From Rhizobium sp. CCGE531 (GTDB lineage: Bacteria > Pseudomonadota > Alphaproteobacteria > Rhizobiales > Rhizobiaceae), in contig NZ_CP032685.1 in NCBI RefSeq assembly GCF_003627795.1, positions 434,001-498,000 of the forward strand: a DNA stretch of 64,000 bases, read 5' to 3'. A program made the translations under genes and the position numbers. Shown here piece after piece: positions 57,788 through 64,000 of the stretch; the stretch's first letter is position 1; each line of letters opens with the position of its first letter. Under the pieces are notes generated by a model that searched no databases, was not told where the DNA came from, and saw nothing but the letters and a program-made list of their open reading frames with translations.

Positions 57788-59317
57788 TCAGGTGATGGCG
57801 CCGACCTGCCAGGGAACGAATTCATTGTCACCATAGTCGAAGGTCTCGCTCAGCGTCTTCTTGCCCGAGGCGACGGCGATGATTTCCTCGAAGATCCGTT
57901 CGCCGGCCGCCTCGATCGTATCGTCGCCGCTGACGATGTCACCGCAATTGATGTCCATATCCTCGCGCATATGGTTGTACATCTCGGTGTTCGTGGCGAT
58001 CTTGACGCAGGGTGCCGGCTTGAACCCGGAAACCGATCCGCGGCCGGTGGTAAAGCAGATCACATTGCAGCCGCCTGCAACCTGGCCGGTGACGGCGACA
58101 GGATCGTAGCCGGGCGTATCCATGAAAACGAAACCGGGTTCGTCGACGATCTGCGAATATTCGTAGACGGCCTTCAGCGGCATGGAGCCGCCCTTGGCGA
58201 CCGCGCCGAGCGACTTCTCCAGAATGGTCGTCAATCCGCCGAGCTTGTTGCCATAAGAGGGATTGTTGTTAAGTTCCGCGCCGTTGCGGCGGGTATAGTC
58301 GCGCCACCAATCAATCCTGGAGAGCAGTTTTTCCGCAACCGCCGGCGTGACCGCTCTGCGCGTCAGCAGATGTTCCGCGCCATAAATCTCCGGCGTTTCC
58401 GCCAGAACCGATGTACCGCCATTGCGCACGAGAAGATCGGAAGCATAGCCGAGCGCCGGGTTGGCCGAAATTCCCGAATAGCCATCGGAGCCGCCGCATT
58501 CCAAGGCTAGCTTGATCCCTGAAAGGGGCTGAACGGTCCGTTTGGCTGAGTTCACCTCCGGCAGCATGTCTTTGATCATTTCCGACGCGGCCGCGATCGT
58601 CTTGCGGGTTCCGCCGAGATCCTGGATCGTCATGGTGCGCAGCCGGTTTCCTTCTTCGAGCTTGTAGTGCTCGAGAATGGGCGCGATCTGGTTGGTTTCG
58701 CAGCCAAGGCCGATCATCAGGATGCCGCCGAAATTCGGATGGCGGGCATAGCCCTGTAGAGTACGGGCCAGATAGCGATAGCCCTCCGACTGGGTGTTGA
58801 TGGCGCAACCGCCGCCGTGGGTAAGCGCCACGACGCCATCGACATTGTCGAAGCCATCGAGGCCCCCGGTGCGATTGAAATGCTCGGCGATGTATTTCGA
58901 GACGGTCGCAGAGCAATTCACCGTGGTGATGATGCCGATAAAATTGCGCGTACCGACGCCACCGGCTCCGCGATCGAAGCCCATGAAGGTCCGACAGTCC
59001 TCTTGCGGCAGCATGCCCATCTCTTCGATGTCGACGCTGAACTGATAGGGGTGTTCGGATTCGATCACCGCCAGGTTCTGCAGATGAACATGGCCGCCAG
59101 CCGGAATGAATTGCGTTGCGACACCGATCGGCTGGCCAAATTTGCGGATTTCCTGACCTGTCTGGATGTCGCGGACTGCCACCTTGTGGCCGCGTGGGAT
59201 CTGGTCGACGGTGATCAGGCCGTCAATGCCGGTGGCGCTGCCGGCGCGGATCATCGCGCGGGCAACAGCGACATCGTCGATAGGATTGAGCAGGATGATA
59301 GGCGAAACGGCGGACAT
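57788..59317 (-). CDS. UxaA/GarD family sugar-acid dehydratase (altronate or galactarate type)
   Basis: This cytosolic iron/manganese-dependent lyase of 509 residues has a small N-terminal SAF-type domain (residues 1-90, with IPRGHKVAVRDI), a central region with GTRNFIGIITTVNCSATVSKYIAEHF near 122-147 and GGGCAINTQSEGYRYL near 168, and a C-terminal part with LECGGSDGYSGISANPALGYASDLLV near 272 and MLDTPG-like FMDTPGYDPVAVTG. This arrangement fits altronate dehydratase (UxaA) or galactarate dehydratase (GarD), which form 2-keto-3-deoxy acids. It lies downstream of a 26-bp palindrome and near a CUT2 sugar importer. Exact substrate not resolvable. Confidence 0.9.
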   Translation of the reverse strand: MSAVSPIILLNPIDDVAVARAMIRAGSATGIDGLITVDQIPRGHKVAVRDIQTGQEIRKFGQPIGVATQFIPAGGHVHLQNLAVIESEHPYQFSVDIEEMGMLPQEDCRTFMGFDRGAGGVGTRNFIGIITTVNCSATVSKYIAEHFNRTGGLDGFDNVDGVVALTHGGGCAINTQSEGYRYLARTLQGYARHPNFGGILMIGLGCETNQIAPILEHYKLEEGNRLRTMTIQDLGGTRKTIAAASEMIKDMLPEVNSAKRTVQPLSGIKLALECGGSDGYSGISANPALGYASDLLVRNGGTSVLAETPEIYGAEHLLTRRAVTPAVAEKLLSRIDWWRDYTRRNGAELNNNPSYGNKLGGLTTILEKSLGAVAKGGSMPLKAVYEYSQIVDEPGFVFMDTPGYDPVAVTGQVAGGCNVICFTTGRGSVSGFKPAPCVKIATNTEMYNHMREDMDINCGDIVSGDDTIEAAGERIFEEIIAVASGKKTLSETFDYGDNEFVPWQVGAIT

Positions 59318-59341
59318 GAGAAATTCCGTATGGCTGGATTA

Positions 59342-59367
59342 ATTGTCTATTGCTAGCAATAGACAAT
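59342..59367. promoter_or_regulatory. 26-bp perfect palindrome upstream of the UxaA-type gene
   Basis: The half-site ATTGTCTATTGCT (59342-59354) is followed immediately by its exact reverse complement (59355-59367). It ends 24 bp upstream of the ATG at 59317. Its AT content (18 of 26 bases) and lack of T-run argue against a terminator, so it is probably an operator. The tandem-HTH GntR protein at 56780 is a natural candidate, since 26 bp would fit more than one DNA-binding domain. Confidence 0.75.
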
Positions 59368-59421
59368 CATTCGGTGGGTATGGCGTCAAGCGCGATCGAG
59401 GTCGGTGGCAAATTCTGTCTT

Positions 59422-60153
59422 TCAATCGTGAGGCTGGCGGGCGAGCCAGGCGGTGAGGTCGGTTTCCGCCCGCTCCAGAGCGCTGTGATTGAGCAGCTTT
59501 CTAAGGAACGCCACGGCCACGGCGCGGGCTCTGAGGTTGAAACGACCATCATCGTCCTGGTTGCCGAGCGGCTGATAGACGCCGAGCTTGACGTAGAGCT
59601 GCTGCAATCGGTTTTGAACACTGCGGACGGAGAGGTTGCGTCTGTGGGCGATGGCGCGATCAGTCAATCCGAGTGCGATGTCGACCAGGATCTCATATTC
59701 GGCCTCGGTGAAACCGTTGACGTTTCCGAGGCTTCTTTGCTGCATGCCACGCACTTCGCGGTCGATCACGCACTGGCTCTCGATGAAGATGCTGCGGAGC
59801 GCCAGCTTCAGCCGGTCGTCGGAGGCCGATTTCAAAACATAGCCATAGACGGCGCCGACCGGCACGATACGCGAGACGCCGCGAACATAGGCTTCGTCCG
59901 AATAGTTCGACCAGAAGAGGATGCGCGTCTCCGGCCGCTCCTTCCATATGGTGCGCGCCGCCTCGATGCCGTTGCGCTGGCTCATCTGCAGATCCATGAC
60001 GATATGGGCGGATTTGCAATCCCGCGCCAGTCGTTCGCCGGTATTGCCGTTTTCGGCTTCCAGCACGCCATCGCATTCGGGAAGGGCGGCGCGGATCGCT
60101 TCGTTGAGATAGGAGCGATGAAGCGGATCGTCCTCGATGATCAGCACCTTCAT
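59422..60153 (-). CDS. Two-component response regulator, LuxR-type output
   Basis: This 243-residue regulator has a receiver domain (1-125) with acidic pocket EDD (7-9), phosphoacceptor Asp54 in VMDLQMS and conserved Lys108 in YVLKSAS. A LuxR/FixJ-type helix-turn-helix follows (about 148-195) with FTEAEYEILVDIALGLTDRAIAHRRNLSVRSVQNRL. The C-terminus continues about 45 residues beyond the HTH. It is encoded directly after, and overlaps by 4 nt, the histidine kinase gene. Its targets are probably the CUT2 importer genes divergent from the kinase gene. Confidence 0.93.
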   Translation of the reverse strand: MKVLIIEDDPLHRSYLNEAIRAALPECDGVLEAENGNTGERLARDCKSAHIVMDLQMSQRNGIEAARTIWKERPETRILFWSNYSDEAYVRGVSRIVPVGAVYGYVLKSASDDRLKLALRSIFIESQCVIDREVRGMQQRSLGNVNGFTEAEYEILVDIALGLTDRAIAHRRNLSVRSVQNRLQQLYVKLGVYQPLGNQDDDGRFNLRARAVAVAFLRKLLNHSALERAETDLTAWLARQPHD

Positions 60154-61388
60154 GCCGCGGCTCCTCCCAGCGGTTGCGCCTTGGCGGGCAGGGTGACGCT
60201 GACCACTGTTCCTCCGGATGCGCCGACCGGCCTGATTGCGAAGCGCGCGGAGATCAGGCGTGCTCGGGTCCGCATGTTTTCGATGCCGCCACCCGACGGC
60301 CTGCGGGCATTTCCAAGTCCAAGCCCGTCATCCATGACGTCGATCGTCACCGCGCCCTCCGCTGCCTTCAGGTAGACCTCGATGCTCTCAGCCTGGGCAT
60401 GGCGTATAGCGTTGTTGATGGCCTCCTGCGCGATACGGAAGAGGGCAATGGAAACCGATTGTTCGAGGCAGTCGATGGCACCGCCGGTCTCGTCTTTCAG
60501 CGTCCATGCCAAGGTGGCTCCGCTCTCCTGGATCGATCGTTCGAGATGGTTTTCCACCGCCTGCGCAAAACCGAACAGCTGAAGAACCGAGGGCTTGGCC
60601 TCCTCGATGATCTGGCGAAGATCGTGCATACTGTGCTGCAAACCGCGAAACAGCGGTTCAAGCGCTTCGCCGGTGACATCGGGCTGGCGGGCAAGCCTCT
60701 CCAGCCGCCGGGCGAGGCGGGTCAGGTCGGCCAGGATCTGGTCGTGCAGGTCCATGCCGATGCGTTGTCGTTCGGCCTCCAGTGCCTCGGTCAGTTTCAG
60801 GGCGCCGAGGCGAAGGCCCTCCTCGCGGGCGCGGGCCTCGGCCTCCACGATTGCCGAGCGTTTAGCCTGGTCGGCGGCACGGATGGCGAAGAAGTGCGGC
60901 GCCAAGAGATCGGCAATGATGCGGGCGCTTTCGATATCCTGCATGGTGTAGAATCCGGTCCGGTGGCTTGAGCAGGAAAGCGCGCCGATGACATGACCCT
61001 GCACTTTCAGGGGAACATGCAGGCGGCTGTGCAGCGACTGGTGGAAGATCGGGTGCGAAAAGGCGCCCTGGAAATGAAACTGTGGGTCGCTCCAGGCGTC
61101 GTCGGTCAGCAGATAATCGCTCTCGCCCCAGAGAAGCGTGCGGATGGGGCTGTTGCTGACCGGCGCCGGAAACCGTCGGCCCCAATCGGTTTCCAGCCCG
61201 CTCTCGTATGCCGTGTGAAATTGCTCGTCCACCAGCATGATGCAGACGTCGAGATGATCATGCGGGATCACATGACTGATTTCGACAGCAACCGCCTGGA
61301 TGACGGAATGAAAGTCAAGCTGGCCAGCGAGTAGCCGTGATATGTTGAGATAGTGGTCGAAGACCGATTGCGGCGCCAGATTGCGCAA
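60150..61388 (-). CDS. GAF-domain sensor histidine kinase (HisKA_3 type)
   Basis: This 412-residue protein has no membrane segment and so acts in the cytosol. A GAF sensor domain (about 20-170) contains VAVEISHVIPHDHLDVCIML and LHVPLKVQGHVIGALS. A coiled-coil linker (175-205, rich in Ala/Glu) leads to the H-box ERQRIGMDLHDQILADLTRL with phospho-His215, and a HATPase domain with N-box ALFRIAQEAINNAIRHA near 314 and DDGLG. The start is TTG 61388 with a GGGAGGG site 7-8 nt upstream. GAF domains bind small ligands or detect redox state; the ligand may relate to the imported sugar. Confidence 0.93.
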   Translation of the reverse strand: MRNLAPQSVFDHYLNISRLLAGQLDFHSVIQAVAVEISHVIPHDHLDVCIMLVDEQFHTAYESGLETDWGRRFPAPVSNSPIRTLLWGESDYLLTDDAWSDPQFHFQGAFSHPIFHQSLHSRLHVPLKVQGHVIGALSCSSHRTGFYTMQDIESARIIADLLAPHFFAIRAADQAKRSAIVEAEARAREEGLRLGALKLTEALEAERQRIGMDLHDQILADLTRLARRLERLARQPDVTGEALEPLFRGLQHSMHDLRQIIEEAKPSVLQLFGFAQAVENHLERSIQESGATLAWTLKDETGGAIDCLEQSVSIALFRIAQEAINNAIRHAQAESIEVYLKAAEGAVTIDVMDDGLGLGNARRPSGGGIENMRTRARLISARFAIRPVGASGGTVVSVTLPAKAQPLGGAAA

Positions 61389-61569
61389 GACAGGCCCTCC
61401 CAGGCAATGCGTCGACCACTTCTCCTCCGGTCGATCGCAGCATACGGATTTCCGACGCTATTAAGCGCCGATCCGAACCGTTCGTCCTGCGGGCTTGCGC
61501 ATTTTTTCTGCGGGATCCCGCAAGGCCCCACACCTTAAGCGCCTGTACAATCGAAACAATCTCGGACAT

Positions 61570-61587
61570 CCTGTTTGTACTGACAGG
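61570..61587. promoter_or_regulatory. Near-palindrome in the kinase / CUT2 importer divergent region
   Basis: CCTGTTTGTACTGACAGG (61570-61587) is an 18-bp palindrome with mismatches only at the two bases flanking the central GTAC. It lies 100 bp upstream of the binding-protein ATG at 61687. It could be the binding site of the LuxR-type response regulator. The rest of 61389-61686 shows nothing clear. Confidence 0.35.
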
Positions 61588-61686
61588 GGAACCTTCAGTG
61601 CAAATAATATTTTCGATCGTTCGTTGAGGAGCGCGTTCGAAAATCTTGGCCTGGAAATTGAAATACGGGCTCATTGGGAGGAAAAT

Positions 61687-62703
61687 ATGAATATTGCCAA
61701 GATGCTACTGACATCCGCCGTCATCGCCTGCGTTGCCGTGCCGGGTTCCGCCTTTGCTGATACAGCATCCAAGAAGATTGCGTTGTCGAACAATTATGCC
61801 GGCAATTCCTGGCGCCAGGCCATGCTGACCAGCTGGCAGAAGGTCACGGGCGAAGCCGTGAAAGCCGGCGTGGTGGCTGCCGCCGATCCGTTTACGACGG
61901 CGGAAAATCAGGCAACCGAACAGGCCGCGCAGATCCAGAACATGATCCTGCAGGGCTATGACGCGATCGTCATCGACGCCGCGTCGCCAACCGCGCTGAA
62001 CGGCGCGATCAAGGAAGCGTGCGATGCTAAGATCGTCGTCGTTTCCTTCGATGGCATCGTGACCGAACCCTGTGCCTGGCGCATTGCCGTCGACTTCAAG
62101 GGCATGGGCGCCAGCCAGGTCGAATACCTCGCCAAGAAGATGCCGAAGGGCGGCAATGTGCTCGAAATCCGCGGGCTTGCCGGCGTCTCCGTCGATGACG
62201 AGATTTCGGCGGGTATCCACGCGGCTGCCGCTAAATATCCGCAGTTCAAGATCGTCGGTTCGGTGCATGGCGACTGGGCGCAGGACGTCGCGCAACGCGC
62301 CGTCGCCGGCATCCTGCCGAGCCTTCCCGATATTGCCGCGGTCGTGACGCAGGGCGGCGACGGCTATGGCGCGGCGCAGGCATTCGCGGCGGCCAAACGG
62401 CCCATGCCGACGATCGTCATGGGTAACCGCCAGGACGAGCTTGCCTGGTGGAAGAAGGAGAAGGACGCCAGCAGCTACGAGACCATGTCGGTCTCCATCG
62501 CGCCCGGTGTTTCCACGCTTGCCTTCTGGGTGGCGCAGCAGATCCTCGACGGTCAGCAGGTGAAGAAGGATCTGGTGGTGCCGTTCCTGCGCATTGATCA
62601 GGACAATCTCGAAACCAGTCTGGCCACCACGCAGGCGGGCGGTGTCGCCAATGTCGAATACACGCTCGATGACACCAAGAAGGTCATCGCCGCGGCGAAG
62701 TAA
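61687..62703 (+). CDS. CUT2 sugar ABC importer solute-binding protein (RbsB-like)
   Basis: This periplasmic receptor of 338 residues has a Sec signal peptide (NIAKMLLTSAVIACVAVPGSAFA, cleaved after AFA). The periplasmic-binding-protein type 1 fold is marked by IALSNNYAGNSWRQAMLTSWQ, QIQNMILQGYDAIVIDAASPTALNGAIKEAC (core AIVIDAASP) and VVTQGGDGYGAAQAF. ATG 61687 follows GGGAGG. It is followed, after a GC-rich hairpin, by the ATPase gene of the same importer. The likely ligand is a pentose, hexose or related polyol. Confidence 0.93.
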   Translation: MNIAKMLLTSAVIACVAVPGSAFADTASKKIALSNNYAGNSWRQAMLTSWQKVTGEAVKAGVVAAADPFTTAENQATEQAAQIQNMILQGYDAIVIDAASPTALNGAIKEACDAKIVVVSFDGIVTEPCAWRIAVDFKGMGASQVEYLAKKMPKGGNVLEIRGLAGVSVDDEISAGIHAAAAKYPQFKIVGSVHGDWAQDVAQRAVAGILPSLPDIAAVVTQGGDGYGAAQAFAAAKRPMPTIVMGNRQDELAWWKKEKDASSYETMSVSIAPGVSTLAFWVAQQILDGQQVKKDLVVPFLRIDQDNLETSLATTQAGGVANVEYTLDDTKKVIAAAK

Positions 62704-62727
62704 TCGATATCAGCAAGCAAATAGAGG

Positions 62728-62755
62728 CCGGTGCCGCCGATGGAGGCGGCGCCGG
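62728..62755 (+). terminator. GC-rich hairpin between binding-protein and ATPase genes
   Basis: CCGGTGCCGCC (62728-62738) pairs with GGCGGCGCCGG (62745-62755) around a 6-nt loop, with a single T-G wobble. It lies 24 nt after the binding-protein stop codon and is not followed by a T-tract. As with the hairpins at 35777 and 51009, it probably sets the ratio of binding protein to membrane complex. Confidence 0.6.
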
Positions 62756-62783
62756 TTAAATGCAACGCCCGGCCGGACAATCC

Positions 62784-64000
62784 ATGATTGCAGTCAAAGA
62801 CAATAGTGCGACGAATAACGATGCCGAGCGGCAAGCCGTCGTCTCGGCGAGGGGCATCAAGGTGCATTTCGGCGCGGTCAGGGCGCTCGATGGTGCCGAT
62901 CTGACCATTCATGCCGGCGAATGTATCGGCCTTGTCGGACACAACGGCGCCGGTAAATCGACGATTGTCAACGTCATCAACGGTGGTCTTAGCCCACACG
63001 AGGGAACGGTTGCCTACGACGGCGAAGGTAAGGTGCACGGCATCAATGCTGCGCGGGCGCATGGCATCCGCTGTGTTTTTCAGGAGCTTTCTCTCGCCCC
63101 TAATCTGACCGTCGTCGAGAATATGCGGGTCGTTCACCACGGCCTTTCCGGCTGGAACTGGCGCCGGCAAGCGGCAACGATCGTGCGCGCCAAGCTCGAT
63201 GAGATTTTTGCCGGCCATAAGATCGATGTCATGCGCGGCGTCGGTGAGCTTTCCATCGCCGAACGGCAGATGGTGGAAATTGCGATCACTTTTTGTACGG
63301 TCAACGAGAGACCGAAGCTCGTCATTCTGGATGAGCCGACATCATCGCTCGATGCCGGTCTGGCGGCGCAATTGATGACCTATGTGCGTCGGTTCGTACA
63401 GGCAGGCGGCGCGGTGATGCTGATCTCGCATATTCTTGGCGAGATTCTTTCGACGGCGAGCCGCATTCTGGTGATGAAGGACGGCCGGGTCGTCGCGGAT
63501 CGCGCTGCGCAGGACTTTAGCGTCCGAAGCCTTGTCCAGGCGATGGGCAGCGTCGTCAAGGAGCAGGACCGCAAGCACGGGAATGAAGAACGTGCCATTA
63601 CGGCTCCCATCCTCGCCTTGCCTTCGCGCAGGGGCAAGGGCCTTGCCTTCGAAGCCCGCAAAGGGGAGGTCATCGGTCTTGCCGGTCTTGCCGGTCATGG
63701 ACAAACCGACATGCTCCTCGATCTCCATCGATCCTTGTCGAGCAACTGGCTGCCGGGCAGGCGGGAGAATATTATCTTCGTCGCCGGCGATCGCAGCCTG
63801 AATGGAACCTTCCCGCTATGGAGCATCCTGAAGAACCTGAGCATCGCATCGCTCGGCGATCTCTCGAAGATGTCGCTCGTCAACAAAGAGCGGGAGGAAA
63901 GCCTCGGAGCCGAGTGGAAGGGACGCATCGAAATTCGCACACCGACGATGGCGAACGGTATCCTGTCATTGTCCGGAGGCAATCAACAAAAGGTTCTGTT
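62784..64000 (+). CDS. CUT2 sugar ABC importer ATPase (RbsA/MglA-like), 3' end outside window
   Basis: About 405 residues are present of a two-domain ATPase. The first domain has Walker A GHNGAGKST near 52-60, FQELSLAPNLTVVENM, signature-like LSIAERQMVEIA and Walker B LVILDEPTSSLD. The second domain starts near residue 285 with GEVIGLAGLAGHGQTDMLL, a degenerate Walker A normal for this family, and reaches LSGGNQQKV (second signature) at the window edge. The start is ATG 62784, with ATG 62760 in frame as an alternative; neither has a strong ribosome-binding site, so translation may depend on the upstream gene. The permease gene presumably follows outside the window. Confidence 0.93.
   Translation, partial: MIAVKDNSATNNDAERQAVVSARGIKVHFGAVRALDGADLTIHAGECIGLVGHNGAGKSTIVNVINGGLSPHEGTVAYDGEGKVHGINAARAHGIRCVFQELSLAPNLTVVENMRVVHHGLSGWNWRRQAATIVRAKLDEIFAGHKIDVMRGVGELSIAERQMVEIAITFCTVNERPKLVILDEPTSSLDAGLAAQLMTYVRRFVQAGGAVMLISHILGEILSTASRILVMKDGRVVADRAAQDFSVRSLVQAMGSVVKEQDRKHGNEERAITAPILALPSRRGKGLAFEARKGEVIGLAGLAGHGQTDMLLDLHRSLSSNWLPGRRENIIFVAGDRSLNGTFPLWSILKNLSIASLGDLSKMSLVNKEREESLGAEWKGRIEIRTPTMANGILSLSGGNQQKVL

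Overview
The window looks like a catabolic stretch of a Rhizobiaceae genome (Rhizobium, Agrobacterium or a close relative). The evidence is high GC, best-remembered protein relatives in rhizobia, a RIME-type intergenic repeat, and a very high density of ABC importers and GntR-type regulators. I saw no rRNA, tRNA, CRISPR array, prophage, insertion sequence or replication origin. The sequence alone does not say whether this is chromosome, chromid or megaplasmid.

Layout. 0-6 kb: the end of an MFS exporter gene, then an asparagine/aspartate module (GntR regulator, aspartase, amino-acid permease, L-asparaginase) with a mirrored pair of operator-like sites between the divergent genes. 6-9 kb: a minus-strand set of two NAD(P)-binding oxidoreductases, a SnoaL-like protein and a MarR regulator behind two identical-core palindromes, then a decayed toxin-antitoxin locus. 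9-12.6 kb: isocitrate lyase with a small partner gene, divergent from a RamB/ScfR-type regulator. 12.7-18.7 kb: a polar-amino-acid-type ABC importer with an MmgE/PrpD protein and a luciferase-like monooxygenase, closed by an intrinsic terminator. 18.7-26.1 kb: an ABC-exporter remnant, a PfkB kinase, a CUT1 sugar importer without its ATPase, a GntR regulator, a DapA-like lyase/aldolase and a cytosine-deaminase-like amidohydrolase. 26.1-30.1 kb: TetR, VOC, KTSC, an MFS transporter, a RIME repeat and an alpha/beta hydrolase.

30.5-39.7 kb: two divergent units that look like one sugar-acid regulon. One is an Opp/Dpp-type importer plus an enolase-superfamily dehydratase ending in a terminator; the other is a GntR regulator plus a DapA-like enzyme. 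39.7-47.1 kb: a VapBC pair, a small membrane protein, 5-formyl-THF cyclo-ligase, LysR, an HPP-CBS protein, cystathionine gamma-synthase, DUF6522, DUF488 and a GlxA/AraC regulator. 47.1-56.4 kb: a tightly coupled operon with a quaternary-amine/proline-type importer and homologues of all four steps of hydroxyproline breakdown (epimerase, FAD oxidase, DapA-like deaminase, semialdehyde dehydrogenase). Its proline-racemase-family member has Gly where the second catalytic Cys should be. 56.8-64 kb: a two-winged-helix GntR protein, an UxaA-type dehydratase under a 26-bp perfect palindrome, a two-component system, and the start of a CUT2 sugar importer that runs off the window.

Taken together this is a scavenging island for amino acids, amino-acid derivatives and sugar acids. 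Five import systems each sit beside their own regulator and enzymes. Three solute-binding-protein genes from unrelated operons are each followed by a GC-rich hairpin. Product names come from motif and family recognition without database searches; substrates are mostly inferred from gene context.
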